Origin: Rhizobium jaguaris
Lineage (GTDB): Bacteria > Pseudomonadota > Alphaproteobacteria > Rhizobiales > Rhizobiaceae
Length of the DNA: 64,000 nucleotides
Assembly: GCF_003627755.1 (NCBI RefSeq)
Contig: NZ_CP032694.1
Location: 2,719,501 to 2,783,500 of the forward strand
Reading direction: 5' to 3'
Both the position numbers and the translations under genes were made by a program. Below the pieces are notes generated by a model that had not been told where the DNA came from, ran no database searches, and worked only from the letters and a program-made list of their open reading frames with translations. The stretch's first letter is position 1. Each line of letters begins with the position of its first letter. Shown one piece after another: positions 1 through 8,993 of the stretch.

Positions 1-723
1 GTCGGGATTACGGTAGAGATCGAGCGGCGCCCCAGCTTGCTGCACAACGCCGGACTTCAGCACCACGATCTTGTCTGCGAGAGTCATCGCTTCGACCTGA
101 TCGTGGGTGACATAGACCATTGTTGCGCCGATCTGGCGATGTAACCGGGCAATCTCCATCCGCATCTTCACGCGTAGCTCGGCATCGAGATTCGACAGCG
201 GTTCATCGAACAGAAAAACCCGAGGCTGACGGACAATGGCGCGACCGATCGCGACGCGTTGACGCTGACCGCCGGAAAGCTGGCTGGGTTTGCTCTTGAG
301 ATAATCGGTGAGACGCAGGATCTCGGCGGCCGATCGCACCTTTTCGGCAATTTCAGCCTTGGGTCGCCCCGCTACAGACAGGCTGAAGGCCATATTGTCG
401 AAGACGGTCAGATGCGGATAAAGCGCATATGACTGGAAGACCATGGCCACGCCACGGGTGGACGCTTCCTTGTGCGTGACATCCCGGCCCTCGATCTCGA
501 TCCGGCCGCCCGACGTTTCCTCCAGCCCGGCAATCATGCGCAGCAAGGTCGATTTTCCGCAGCCGGAAGGTCCAACGAAGACGGCGAACTCGCCCTGCTC
601 AATCTTGATGTCAACACCATGGATGACCTTCAGCGCGCCGAAGGACTTGCTGACATCCGTCAACTGGATTCCTAGATTCTGGACTTTGGCATTTTGAACG
701 TCGGCACTCTGAATTCCCACCAT
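1..723 (-). CDS. Sugar ABC transporter ATP-binding subunit (UgpC/MsmK type), 3' part cut by window edge
   Basis: The 241 codons visible encode the nucleotide-binding subunit of a CUT1-type carbohydrate importer, which hydrolyses ATP at the inner face of the cytoplasmic membrane. Walker A (GPSGCGKST) is at residues 51-59, the Q-loop near 97, the LSGGQ signature at 149-153, Walker B (LFDEP) at 171-175 and the H-loop His at 207. The frame is open to base 1, so the C-terminal regulatory domain lies outside the window. The chosen ATG at 723 gives a short extension before the usual ABC core. It lies 74 bp downstream of an arabinofuranosidase gene on the same strand, suggesting uptake of arabinose-containing oligosaccharides; the substrate is inferred from context only. 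Confidence 0.93.
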   Translation of the reverse strand, partial: MVGIQSADVQNAKVQNLGIQLTDVSKSFGALKVIHGVDIKIEQGEFAVFVGPSGCGKSTLLRMIAGLEETSGGRIEIEGRDVTHKEASTRGVAMVFQSYALYPHLTVFDNMAFSLSVAGRPKAEIAEKVRSAAEILRLTDYLKSKPSQLSGGQRQRVAIGRAIVRQPRVFLFDEPLSNLDAELRVKMRMEIARLHRQIGATMVYVTHDQVEAMTLADKIVVLKSGVVQQAGAPLDLYRNPD

Positions 724-797
724 GAGCCTGATCCTCCCGTGATCAACTCCCCTCCGGACGGCGGCCTCTTTCGCCACCGTCCAGCGGACCCAGCTTG

Positions 798-2318
798 TCA
801 GGCTGTTGCGACCGACAGCAGGATGAAGTGGTAGGATTTCGGCGGCAGCTTGCCGGCAACAGCGCCTTCATCCGTCAGACCAAGACCGGAGCCGTCTCTC
901 GGAACAACGGTGTGCTGTGCGTCGACCGTATTTCGGGCTCTCAGATCTTCGCCAGTCATAATCGTGTGCTTCTCGATTTTGACATTCTTGAAGCCCTGAA
1001 GCGCAACGGATAAATCGAGCGATTGATCAACGCTGCGGTTAACGGCAAAAATCGCGATGCTCCTGCCCCCCTCATGCAGCACCGCCGAAATGTCGAGGTA
1101 GGGTACGTCCTGGGCGACCTCGCAATCATAGGTCGGCCCCGATGCCGAGACGTTCAACGCCGTGCCACGTCCATACTTGGACGCAAGCTGCAACGGATAG
1201 TAGATGGTTTGGCGCCAGGCCGGGCCATCGGTGCGCGTCAAAATCGGCGCAATGACATTCACCAGCTGAGCCATGCAAGCGATCTTGACGCGATCGGACC
1301 GACGAATAAACACATTGAGGAGCGAGGCGACGAACAAGGCATCCTCGAGGTTATAGACCTCTTCGAGCAGCGCCGGCGCTTCGGGCCAGTTCCAGCTGGC
1401 GATGCGCTCACCGTCCTCCTTGCGATCGTGATACCAAACATTCCATTCATCGAAGCAGATTTTCACATCGCGCTTCGAGCGCTTCTTTGCCTTGATATAA
1501 TCGATGATGCCACCGACGGTCACAATATAACGGTCAAGATCCATCGCCTTGGCGAAGTAGTTGAGCGTATCCTGCTCCTCATTGCCGAAATATTTGTGCA
1601 ACGAGATATAATCGACGCTCTCGTAGGCCTGATCGAGAACAGTCGCCTCCCACTCTGGATAGCTCTTCATCTTGTCATTGGACGAACCGCAGGCCACCGT
1701 TTCCAGAGTTTTATCGAAGTATTTGAATGCCTTGCTGACCTCATTGGCGAGATGGCCATATTCAGCCGCACTTTTATGACCAACCTGCCAAGGCCCATCC
1801 AATTCGTTGCCCAAGCACCATATACGGACATTATGCGGGTCCTTATAGCCATGCTTGGCGCGCAAATCGCTCCAATAAGTGCCGCTCGGATGATTGCAAT
1901 ATTCGAGGAAATTGCGGGCATCATCGAGGCCGCGTGAACCGAGATTCATGGCAAGCATCATCTCGGTCTTGGCAAGCTTCGCCCAATCGGCGAACTCGTT
2001 GACGCCGACTTGGTTGGTCTCGCGCGTCCTCCAGGCAAGGTCGAGGCGTACTGGCCGCTCCTCGCGCGGACCGATGCCGTCCTCCCACCGATAAGCGGAA
2101 ACGAAATTACCCCCTGGATAACGCACGATCGGCATATCCAGATCGCGAACATACTCCAGAACATCCTGACGAAAACCGTTCTTGTCTGCCGTCTCGTGAG
2201 CCGGTTCATAAATTCCGGTATAAACCGCCCGCCCCATATGCTCCAAAAACGAGCCGAAGACCCGTTTGTCGACGTTGGAGACGGTAAAGTCCTTGTTGAT
2301 GACGGCTTGAGCTTTCAT
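798..2318 (-). CDS. GH51 alpha-L-arabinofuranosidase
   Basis: A 506-residue glycoside hydrolase family 51 enzyme that releases terminal alpha-L-arabinofuranosyl groups from arabinan, arabinoxylan or their oligosaccharides. Length is normal for the family. The acid/base motif GNELDGPW places the catalytic Glu at 172, and the nucleophile motif FDEWN places the second Glu at 291. No signal peptide is seen, so it acts in the cytoplasm on imported oligosaccharides, consistent with the ABC ATPase gene just downstream in the same direction. The start ATG at 2318 follows an AT-rich leader, and the protein begins as GH51 enzymes do, with a short strand leading into [10 protein letters not shown]. Confidence 0.93.
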   Translation of the reverse strand: MKAQAVINKDFTVSNVDKRVFGSFLEHMGRAVYTGIYEPAHETADKNGFRQDVLEYVRDLDMPIVRYPGGNFVSAYRWEDGIGPREERPVRLDLAWRTRETNQVGVNEFADWAKLAKTEMMLAMNLGSRGLDDARNFLEYCNHPSGTYWSDLRAKHGYKDPHNVRIWCLGNELDGPWQVGHKSAAEYGHLANEVSKAFKYFDKTLETVACGSSNDKMKSYPEWEATVLDQAYESVDYISLHKYFGNEEQDTLNYFAKAMDLDRYIVTVGGIIDYIKAKKRSKRDVKICFDEWNVWYHDRKEDGERIASWNWPEAPALLEEVYNLEDALFVASLLNVFIRRSDRVKIACMAQLVNVIAPILTRTDGPAWRQTIYYPLQLASKYGRGTALNVSASGPTYDCEVAQDVPYLDISAVLHEGGRSIAIFAVNRSVDQSLDLSVALQGFKNVKIEKHTIMTGEDLRARNTVDAQHTVVPRDGSGLGLTDEGAVAGKLPPKSYHFILLSVATA

Positions 2319-2392
2319 CGTGTTCCCTCGCTTATTGCTGTTGGTTGCTGGCGAGAGTATGATGGAAAATTTTTTAATTCAAGTTTTTTGTT

Positions 2393-3508
2393 TTATATCG
2401 TATTTTTTGTTTTACTTGGCCCGATCATGCCTGCCAACCGTTTCATATGCGCAAGCGCGTCATTCGCCAAAACAGTGGTCAATTCAGCCGATCGAAGCGA
2501 TCGCGCCAATTTCGCAGCCTGACCGGACCAGAGGTTGGTGAAATCACCGGAATCAGCTGCTTCGGCCTTGGCGCGCAGGGGCGCCAGCGCGCCACCAGCC
2601 GTCGGAAATGCGGGCGCCAAATGGGAGAGTGGCCCAACTTCGCGCATGATACGGTTCATCACACCCCTCGCCGGCCGTCCGGTGAAGACATTGGTCAACG
2701 CTGTATTGTCGTCGGCTGCATGCTCCAGTGCTGCGCGATGAACGGGAGGAATTTTCGCTTCGGGCGTAAACAAATAGCTGGTGCCGATTTGTGCGGCGGC
2801 GGCGCCGAGTGCGAAAACCGCCGCAATCCCCCGCCCGTCCGCAATTCCGCCCGCGGCAATAACGGGAACTGTGACAGCATCGACAATCTGCGGCACCAGC
2901 GCCATCGTGCCAACCTGGGTCGCCATATCTTGCGTCAGGAAATTGCCGCGATGGCCACCGGCCTCAAAACCCATGGCGATAACTGCGTCGACGCCACGTT
3001 CGGCAAGCCACCGTGCCTCCGCCACCGTAGTCGCTGAGGAGATAATCTTCGCTCCGGTTGCTCGTACCCGTTGGACCAGCTCCGCATCTGGCAACCCGAA
3101 ATGAAAACTGACGACCTCGGGCCGATACACCTCTACGATTTCACAGAAGGCGGTATCGAACGGCGACCGGCCACCTGCCGGAACTGGTGCCGCGGGATCA
3201 AGCCCTGCCTCGACATAATAGGGCGCAAGCCGCGATCGCCATGCCATTTGTCCCGCGGGATCATCTTCGGGCATGGTGTGGGCAAAGAAGTTGACATTGA
3301 TCGGCTTTTTCGTAGCCGCTCGTATCGTATCCAGAGTCGCTCGGAGTTGCTCGGCATTATACTGCGCGCTCGGCAGGGATCCGAGCCCGCCAGCCTCACT
3401 GACCGCAACCACCATCTCCGGCGTGGTCGCGCCTGCCATGGGCGCCTGGATGATGGGGATGTCGATACCGAACAGATCAAGGATCCGGTTGTCTGGCCAT
3501 TGGCTCAT
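2393..3508 (-). CDS. Nitronate monooxygenase / 2-nitropropane dioxygenase-like FMN oxidoreductase
   Basis: A 371-residue TIM-barrel flavoprotein of the NMO family, whose members use FMN and oxygen to detoxify alkyl nitronates; some relatives are enoyl-ACP reductases (FabK-like). The N-terminal strand motif IIQAPMAGATTP (residues 19-30), the GFEAGGHRG motif (180-188, with the conserved His) and a later glycine-rich phosphate-binding loop (AAGGIADGRG) are all present. It lies upstream of the arabinofuranosidase gene on the same strand with a 74-bp AT-rich gap, which is likely a promoter region, so co-transcription is uncertain. Exact substrate cannot be told from sequence. Confidence 0.88.
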   Translation of the reverse strand: MSQWPDNRILDLFGIDIPIIQAPMAGATTPEMVVAVSEAGGLGSLPSAQYNAEQLRATLDTIRAATKKPINVNFFAHTMPEDDPAGQMAWRSRLAPYYVEAGLDPAAPVPAGGRSPFDTAFCEIVEVYRPEVVSFHFGLPDAELVQRVRATGAKIISSATTVAEARWLAERGVDAVIAMGFEAGGHRGNFLTQDMATQVGTMALVPQIVDAVTVPVIAAGGIADGRGIAAVFALGAAAAQIGTSYLFTPEAKIPPVHRAALEHAADDNTALTNVFTGRPARGVMNRIMREVGPLSHLAPAFPTAGGALAPLRAKAEAADSGDFTNLWSGQAAKLARSLRSAELTTVLANDALAHMKRLAGMIGPSKTKNTI

Positions 3509-3813
3509 CGCAAGCGCCTTTCATCTTCGATGTCCGCGAGCCACTATTACCAGCCAAACGACGGCGGTGATAATGATTAGTTCAGATGAAAGCCATTGCT
3601 CTTGGCGATAGATACGAAGATCTCACATTGCGATTCGGTTACTGTGCCTCGGCAAAAACGCTGTCCCGTACGACGACAAAAGCCATAAACACAAAAAAAG
3701 TCCTCTCCTGTTCAGGAGAGGGCGAGGTAGGCAAATTGCCGGCATCAGGTGAAGCCGACAAATCCATAGGGGCAAACAGAGATAGTTGCGACAACCGTGT
3801 GTGATGGTGACAT
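3509..3813. other. Intergenic stretch without a credible gene
   Basis: Short open frames here show no ribosome binding site or familiar motif. The only clear element is a terminator-like hairpin at 3692-3721. Confidence 0.5.
3692..3721 (-). terminator. Rho-independent terminator
   Basis: CCTCTCCTG and CAGGAGAGG form a 9-bp perfect dyad at 3702-3721. On the minus strand it is followed by a run of seven T (3693-3699). It would end transcription of the minus-strand gene at 3814-4143. Confidence 0.7.
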
Positions 3814-4143
3814 TCAGGGTATGGCCCTCCCGCCTCTAATCCACCGCGAAATCGAATCGATAGCTAGGTCTGCGATCCACATGGCGCAGACGCCGACCAC
3901 AAAGGCCGTGGCATTCATGGCAGCAACATCTTTTTGCGGCAACGGCCAATTGACCGCGCGCAGATAGTAAAGCGCCGGCTCCGTCAGGTAAGCCGCCGCC
4001 AGTGCTCCGCAAATGGGTGATGCAATGATTTCGCGGGTGGTATATCGGCGACGCGATAGGCCGTACAAAATGCCGCCTGAGAGACCAGCGATGACAACTC
4101 CGACCTTGACGCCTGACGCATCGAGAAATTCGTTCACTATCAT
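3814..4143 (-). CDS. Small membrane protein of unknown function
   Basis: A 109-residue protein with two or three hydrophobic segments: around residues 14-30 (GVVIAGLSGGILYGL), 42-60 (ASPICGALAAAYLT) and 78-97 (ATAFVVGVCAMWIADLAI). No family is recognised. Size, topology and glycine-rich first helix resemble holin-like or mobile-element membrane proteins, but that is only a resemblance. A good terminator lies about 100 bp downstream, which supports the gene being real. The next gene upstream on the same strand is the MNT-HEPN gene, 180 bp away. Confidence 0.55.
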   Translation of the reverse strand: MIVNEFLDASGVKVGVVIAGLSGGILYGLSRRRYTTREIIASPICGALAAAYLTEPALYYLRAVNWPLPQKDVAAMNATAFVVGVCAMWIADLAIDSISRWIRGGRAIP

Positions 4144-4325
4144 GACCTGCCTCTAAACCCCTTGAAATTAGAATCCTCGCTCCCTCCGGCTATGTTAGCC
4201 AGGGAAGGCGCTCTCATTTAACGGCCGGCGGCTGAGGCTTCGCCAAGCTGGACAGTCTATCGCGCGTAACCTTGACCACCGCCGCTTCAAGCGGATCAAA
4301 ACCAGAAAATTAGGAAGCAATTGCC

Positions 4326-5237
4326 TCAATCCGCGTCGCGTTCGAGCTTCTGAATTTGCTCTGCACAGACGGCGTCTACGAGATTGACTAGCACCGCAGC
4401 GCGATCGGCAAGCCAGGCAAGAGCTTCCTCGCTGATGTCGAAATGTCTTGAATACCGCGCCTTCACATAGGCTTCATTCAATGTATTAAACCAGGCGCGC
4501 TCACGATGCTGATCGCGGGGAAATACCTTTGCCAGCCGTCGCTCCTGCTCTTCTGCGAGCGAGCGGAGGAATTTGATATTGTGGGATGGCGGTGCGTAGT
4601 TCGTCAGCGTTAGCAAGACACAGGAGTAGGCTTGCTCAAGTGACTGATGCAAATCGAACGCGGCTACATCATAATTGCCTCTGCTTATATGGAATTTGGC
4701 CCCTTCCGCGAATTGACGAAGTAGGCTTTGGCGAGACGCATAATGCCGCTGTGCTACCCGCAACCTATCCAGCGCCGATAGCGGTTGCGGCTCAGGCAGT
4801 GGCTCATCGTCTAGCTCGTAGAGAACCACACCTTCCTTGCGGATGTCGGAAAAGAAGTACTGTCCGTCCTTGAGGAAGGTGTTAACCTCGCGTCTGGAAT
4901 GGACGATGAAACTGATCGGCGTCTCGATCGCATTGTCACGGATGATCCGGTCGGCGGCCTTGTGCCAGTATGTGGCGAAATCGCAGAGTTTTCGGTTGTT
5001 GACGATGATCAGTAGATCGAAGTCTGAGCGATAGCCCTTCATCGTAAATGGTTCATCGACCCAGCTGCCCTTGGCATAAGAGCCGAACAGGATGATCTTG
5101 AGGATCCGGCCGCGTTTCTTGAATTCGGCCGTGCCTTCCTTCAACGCGTCCTCGAATTCCTCGTGGAGGATTTCGACAACACGGCTGAGCTCGCGCTGCT
5201 TGCGAAGCGGAATATGATCAACTGACGTCTTCATCAT
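4326..5237 (-). CDS. Nucleotidyltransferase (MNT) - HEPN fusion protein
   Basis: About 303 residues. The N-terminal half has a polymerase-beta-type nucleotidyltransferase core: GSYAKGSW followed after an insertion by SDFDLLI, giving the expected acidic pair. The C-terminal half is a HEPN-like helical domain with DLHQSLEQAYSCVLL and a later R-Y-S-R-H element. In known MNT/HEPN toxin-antitoxin systems the MNT protein AMPylates and silences the HEPN RNase, but there the two are separate proteins; here both are in one chain. Start: Met codons at 5237 and 5234 precede KTSVDHIP; a longer frame from 5270 has no better ribosome site. It sits at the edge of prophage-like DNA and may be part of the accessory region. 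Confidence 0.75.
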   Translation of the reverse strand: MMKTSVDHIPLRKQRELSRVVEILHEEFEDALKEGTAEFKKRGRILKIILFGSYAKGSWVDEPFTMKGYRSDFDLLIIVNNRKLCDFATYWHKAADRIIRDNAIETPISFIVHSRREVNTFLKDGQYFFSDIRKEGVVLYELDDEPLPEPQPLSALDRLRVAQRHYASRQSLLRQFAEGAKFHISRGNYDVAAFDLHQSLEQAYSCVLLTLTNYAPPSHNIKFLRSLAEEQERRLAKVFPRDQHRERAWFNTLNEAYVKARYSRHFDISEEALAWLADRAAVLVNLVDAVCAEQIQKLERDAD

Positions 5238-5410
5238 GGCAGCAATGATTCCCCAATCGAGCTGAAACAATGGTTAAAACGGGTGAGCCAGTATCGGCTC
5301 GTTCTACACGGCTTACGCGAGCGCTCAAAGTACCGATCGGCATCGACAGCCAATACCGCATAGCCGTCTGATCGCAAGAGCGACCAGCCCAACCCGCCTT
5401 GCAGATCCTC

Positions 5411-5698
5411 TTACGCATGATCGAACAGGCCCTCGGCTGTGTCGATATCGAGCTGATTGGCAAATAAAGTTCTGTTACGGTCACGGGTTAGGAAACCCGG
5501 AAACTCTGGCCGCAACCGGGCAAAGAGGCCTTTCGAGACATCGTCGCGGCAATGCGCGAGACGTCGAATGATGGAGGCGCCGACCTCGATCTCACGTCTC
5601 GTGTCCTCGGAGCGTTCCTGGCTGTTCAGCCGTGCTTGGAGAGCCTTCTTGTGTGCTTCCCGTTGGCCCGGTGTTTCCCTGATGGATCTGCGTGCCAT
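5411..5698 (-). CDS. Small basic protein of unknown function (prophage-like region)
   Basis: A 95-residue protein, strongly charged in its first half (MARRSIRETPGQREAHKKAL), with a predicted helical stretch (EDTRREIEVGASIIRRLA) loosely like small plasmid mobilisation proteins. No family is assigned. A strong ribosome binding site (GGAAAGAGG) lies just before the ATG at 5698, which is the main evidence for the gene. It overlaps the tail of the degenerate terminase-like remnant upstream, suggesting that remnant no longer constrains this DNA. Confidence 0.5.
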   Translation of the reverse strand: MARRSIRETPGQREAHKKALQARLNSQERSEDTRREIEVGASIIRRLAHCRDDVSKGLFARLRPEFPGFLTRDRNRTLFANQLDIDTAEGLFDHA

Positions 5699-5950
5699 GT
5701 GATTGGTCCTCTTTCCTCCATGAGAGGGGAAACCAATCGAACGGCTGGCGCTATAATTAAATGTACCGGGGCACCACTCTGGCGTTCACTCGGATTCTGG
5801 TGAACATAGGATGCGGCGATCTTCGCCATTTCATCTCGCCGCTTCTGATCCGCCTCGTCGTCGCGCATGACTTTCAGCATATAGTCGAGCGGCGTATCGC
5901 CTGCGGGCACGCGGCTTGCGCGGTGCGACAGGCTTGTCGGCAGTGGACAT
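5626..5950 (-). pseudogene. Small-terminase-like phage protein, frameshifted
   Basis: A start at 5950 reads MSTADKPVAPRKPRAR and then goes out of frame. The neighbouring frame from about 5900 continues with GDTPLDYMLKVMRDDEADQ and EMAKIAASYVH, the segment typical of small alphaproteobacterial phage proteins annotated as terminase small subunit-like (TPLDYML..MRD...D..RR..AA..A..YVH). The two parts fit one protein broken by a single indel near 5895-5905. After YVHQNPSER the frame runs on without family resemblance and overlaps the next gene, so the 3' end is also damaged. The family call is from recollection of the motif. Confidence 0.5.
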
Positions 5951-6238
5951 GCTTTGGAATTTCCGATGGAACGTTGAAAGGGAAACAAGCGGTCGATAGT
6001 GCCGCTCGTGGTCAACAGTGCGTCGCTGCAACTGTTCTCATCATGCCAAAATCAATAGCCCAATTCGGCGCTGTTGGCGACACCCTTGATCGACGAGCCG
6101 GCTGCAAGGATTGGGAAATGTTCGGCGACCCCATAGATAATATCTTGAAATTACATCAAAATATCGCATCCTGTCGTCCGACGAGTGAAGCGGAATACTC
6201 CGCTTTCCCTGCCGGTAGCTCCAACAGCTGACAAGCAA

Positions 6239-7249
6239 ATGACTGAAAGACCAGATGGACATCAGCCCGATCACTTCTCGCAAATCAGCACGATACTGTT
6301 GCGCGAGTGGGACCCGATTGACATCCAGGAGAGATCGGAAATCAGCGACGAATATGACAGTTATGCCGGGGAAATCTCGACAATGCTGACGCTCGAAGAG
6401 GTCACACCGGCGACCGTGGCCGCCCATCTCCACGCCATAGCAGTCGAACGCATGCAGTTATCCGAGTCGCAGTTCTTGACCGAACGCTGCGAGCGTGCCG
6501 CGAAACGTCTTGTTGCGCTTCAGTTCACCTGGCCACAGATGGAAACTCCGGAAAATGCCGAGCAAAGCTTAGCCAGGATCGAGGCGGCAAAAGATTTCAT
6601 CTTCGCCAATCTTCCTGTCCTGCCTGTCCCGTCTATTCCGGAAATTCGCCTGCACAGAGCCGGACCGCAAAGCGGCTTGTGGCGGCTTGCCGAACAGGAT
6701 CCGGAATTTGGCTCACCCTACTGGGCGCATCACTGGGGCGGAGGGTTGGTGCTGGCGCGGTATCTTCTCGATCGGCCTGACGTGGTTGCCGGCCGGCGCG
6801 TGCTCGATCTCGGGGCCGGCTCCGGCATTGTCGGCATTGCAGCGGCAAAGGCGGGCGCAACGGAGGTGATCGCGGCCGACGTCGATCCCTATGCGATCGC
6901 TGCGATAGGACTGAATGCCGCCATCAATGGGGTGACAATTCTGCCTGTTCTCGCCGATCTGACGAAAGGCGAGCTTCCCGCCACAGACATTGTCTGCGTC
7001 GGTGATCTCTTCTACGAAGCCGGGCTTGCCGAGCGCGTCACGGCGTTTCTCGATCGTTGCCTGGAACAAGGCATCGATGTCCTGATTGGCGATCCCTGGC
7101 GTGCCCATCTGCGGCAGTCGCGGCTGCGGTTGCTAGCGGAATATACTGTGCCGGATTTTGGCGCCGCCACCAGCTCGAGGCCGAGCGGGGTCTTTGCATT
7201 TGAAAGCAAAACGCCCCGGCAAAGCCGAGGCAACGAAGATCAATCTTGA
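6239..7249 (+). CDS. Fusion of a DUF1871-like domain with an ETFB-type lysine methyltransferase
   Basis: A 336-residue protein if the ATG at 6239 is used (an in-frame GTG lies at 6185). Residues about 15-95 resemble the DUF1871 family (ILLREWDPI, DEYDSYAGEI). Residues about 115-330 form a class I SAM methyltransferase close to the bacterial ETFB lysine methyltransferase/PrmA-like group: SPYWAHHWGGG, SAM loop VLDLGAGSGIVG at 188-199, acidic VIAADVD, and the DPWRAHL signature near the end. A methyltransferase-only product could start at ATG 6540, but no ribosome site is seen there. The likely substrate, the electron-transfer flavoprotein beta subunit, is inferred from family. It stands alone between prophage pieces. 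Confidence 0.8.
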   Translation: MTERPDGHQPDHFSQISTILLREWDPIDIQERSEISDEYDSYAGEISTMLTLEEVTPATVAAHLHAIAVERMQLSESQFLTERCERAAKRLVALQFTWPQMETPENAEQSLARIEAAKDFIFANLPVLPVPSIPEIRLHRAGPQSGLWRLAEQDPEFGSPYWAHHWGGGLVLARYLLDRPDVVAGRRVLDLGAGSGIVGIAAAKAGATEVIAADVDPYAIAAIGLNAAINGVTILPVLADLTKGELPATDIVCVGDLFYEAGLAERVTAFLDRCLEQGIDVLIGDPWRAHLRQSRLRLLAEYTVPDFGAATSSRPSGVFAFESKTPRQSRGNEDQS

Positions 7250-7289
7250 CGACGAAAGCCTTGGGTTTGAACCAGGGCCGATAGCGAAC

Positions 7290-7958
7290 TTAAGCTTTCA
7301 TCTTCGCACGCCGCCGGTTCTCTCGTTCCAGCCGATTCGCCAGTACCGCCAATTCCGGGCTGGCTGCATCGAAGACCGGCTTCGAATCTTCCGGCAGCCA
7401 ATGCGTCGGATGCTTTACGGGCGGTGTTTTCATTCGCTCAAAACTCCCTCCGGAGTTCGGCATCATCGGCGATATGCGTGACCAATCGGGCTCGTGCAGC
7501 GAGGGCGAAATTGCGAGCAGTGCATTGGCAACGTTTTGAAATTCGCTCTGGATACGCCGTTCCGCCGTTCGCCGCACCCGCCCTGTCCTCCCGCAGAAAT
7601 CGCGGAAGGAACCGACGATGTGGGGCGCGACAAGGCAGACAGACCATCGGGAAAGCAGGATGCGGCGCTCCGGGTCCCTGATATGGGTCAGCAGCCAGCC
7701 CTGTAGCACTTCTTCGGCACGGCTGATCGCTGCCGCATTCGGGCGATAGCGGATACGGATATCGCCGTGATCGGTCGGTTCAGGAAGAACATCGGGCCAA
7801 AGCGAGCGCACCTGATCGGGGCGCACGCCCCGCACATCGAGATGGATCATCGTGTCGGCAGCCTCGACAAAACGGGCGCGAACGATCAGGCTCAGATCGG
7901 CGATCTCAGCCGCGCGCTCCGACAAATCGTCAACCTGCAAGGCGTTCCGATGCATCAA
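7290..7958 (-). CDS. DUF6362-like phage-associated protein
   Basis: A 222-residue protein. The middle section (RRILLSRWSVCLVAPHIVG followed by SFRDFCGRTGRVRRTAERRI) matches the pattern of DUF6362, a family I associate with alphaproteobacterial prophages; function unknown. It begins with tandem Met codons at 7958 and overlaps the end of the upstream gene (7930-8346) by 29 bp in another frame, so the two are probably translated from one message. The C-terminal 50 residues are proline- and basic-rich (LERENRRRAKMKA). Confidence 0.6.
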   Translation of the reverse strand: MMHRNALQVDDLSERAAEIADLSLIVRARFVEAADTMIHLDVRGVRPDQVRSLWPDVLPEPTDHGDIRIRYRPNAAAISRAEEVLQGWLLTHIRDPERRILLSRWSVCLVAPHIVGSFRDFCGRTGRVRRTAERRIQSEFQNVANALLAISPSLHEPDWSRISPMMPNSGGSFERMKTPPVKHPTHWLPEDSKPVFDAASPELAVLANRLERENRRRAKMKA

Positions 7959-8346
7959 GGCGTTTCTCCAGTTCCCGATAGATCAAAATCCGAAGTGTCG
8001 CGCGCACCGGCCATGGACGCCGCACCACGGCGTCGGCGCGCAAAGCGCCAAGCGCGATATCGTCGAAGGCGGCCAGCAGGTCGCTGGGGCGCTGCAGCGC
8101 CCAATCCTTCCGCTGAACGAGGATGTCGGAAACGGCTCCGATCGTGTCCGACCAAAGTTCATCGCGGTTGCTGCCGGTCTGGCGGATACAGCGCAATACG
8201 AAGACCAGATGCCCGTCGCCGTGCTGCCCGCGAATTTCCTGCATTGTGCCGCGCGCATGACTTTGTGCAGGAGCGCGGCGGCGGTGAACCGGGACCAGCT
8301 TGATGCCGAGACCGTCAAGAAGAGTATCGAGCCTGCCTTTGCTCAT
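7930..8346 (-). CDS. Phage-associated protein of unknown function
   Basis: A 138-residue protein starting MSKGRLDTLLDGLGIKLVPVH, with a basic segment (RRRAPAQSHARGTMQEI) and a central HLVFVLRCIRQTGSNRDELW. I recognise this layout from rhizobial prophage gene clusters next to DUF6362 genes, but no function is known to me. It overlaps the downstream gene by 29 bp, supporting one operon running from about 9196 to 7290 away from the repressor control region. Confidence 0.6.
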   Translation of the reverse strand: MSKGRLDTLLDGLGIKLVPVHRRRAPAQSHARGTMQEIRGQHGDGHLVFVLRCIRQTGSNRDELWSDTIGAVSDILVQRKDWALQRPSDLLAAFDDIALGALRADAVVRRPWPVRATLRILIYRELEKRLDASERLAG

Positions 8347-8403
8347 GGGTATCTCGCCTCACTTCCAGGAAAAAAATGAACGCAATCAATGGCAACCTCT
8401 TGG

Positions 8404-8694
8404 TCATGCCACCTTCCCGTTGGCTGCTCCGGCGTCGGCGAAAGGATGCCTCGGCTTGAACAGCGCTTCCGCCTTTGAGATCGCCTCCACTCTCGCCCCA
8501 TCGCGCAGCATCGGCGTGTTGAGATAAGCAATCATCGCCTCCCCGGCTGCCGCCTTGGCCGCATCCTGGGTCGAGAAAACAATGGGTTCGCCGCGATGAT
8601 CCCTGAGGACTTCGTTCGTGGCGCGGTGGACCTTGCGTATCCAGCCAAGATGGCCTCCGGCGACGGCCTCGGTACCGATTTGAAATTCATTCAT
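8404..8694 (-). CDS. Small phage-region protein of unknown function
   Basis: 96 residues from the ATG at 8694 (MNEFQIGTEAVAGGHLGW). That start has an AGGAGG ribosome binding site six bases upstream, whereas the longer frame starting at 8817 has none, so the shorter form is chosen. The sequence reads like a small alpha/beta domain (IRKVHRATNEVLRDHRGEPI, then a helix QDAAKAAAGEAMIAYL). No family is recognised. It lies in the leftward prophage operon, 57 bp upstream of the 138-residue gene. Confidence 0.65.
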   Translation of the reverse strand: MNEFQIGTEAVAGGHLGWIRKVHRATNEVLRDHRGEPIVFSTQDAAKAAAGEAMIAYLNTPMLRDGARVEAISKAEALFKPRHPFADAGAANGKVA

Positions 8695-8816
8695 GGAAAC
8701 CTCCTCTGGCCGCTTCGGACCAGGTCTTTGAATTAGGATTTGAAATTGTTTCGATCGCCGATCTGGTGTTCCGCGTTGTGTTTCAGCGCGCGACGCGATC
8801 TTGGGTGCACCTCGCA

Positions 8817-8993
8817 CTACTCGTTCCCGGTCATCCGGAAGTGGACCAGATCCCCCTCTGGCGCGCCGCTGGCGTCATCCTCCTCGCCGGCGGACAGCCG
8901 CGACGAAATGATCGGCTTCAGGGTTGCAAGAACACAGGTGAAGAACAGGGCGGCACCGACACTGGCAAGAAAGCCTTGAATCATCTCGCTCAT
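8817..8993 (-). CDS. Small single-pass membrane protein
   Basis: 58 codons starting MSEMIQGFLASVGAALFFTC. One hydrophobic helix spans about residues 6-24, followed by a charged cytoplasmic tail rich in Glu and Asp. The start overlaps the stop of the upstream gene in an ATGA arrangement, and GGAGAAGG lies just before it, so translation is probably coupled. Function unknown; tiny membrane proteins in early prophage operons are common. Confidence 0.6.
   Translation of the reverse strand: MSEMIQGFLASVGAALFFTCVLATLKPIISSRLSAGEEDDASGAPEGDLVHFRMTGNE

Noticed and set aside
1023..1937. Long plus-strand frame of 304 codons
   Set aside because: It lies antisense to the arabinofuranosidase gene and has no family motif; a shadow of a GC-rich gene.
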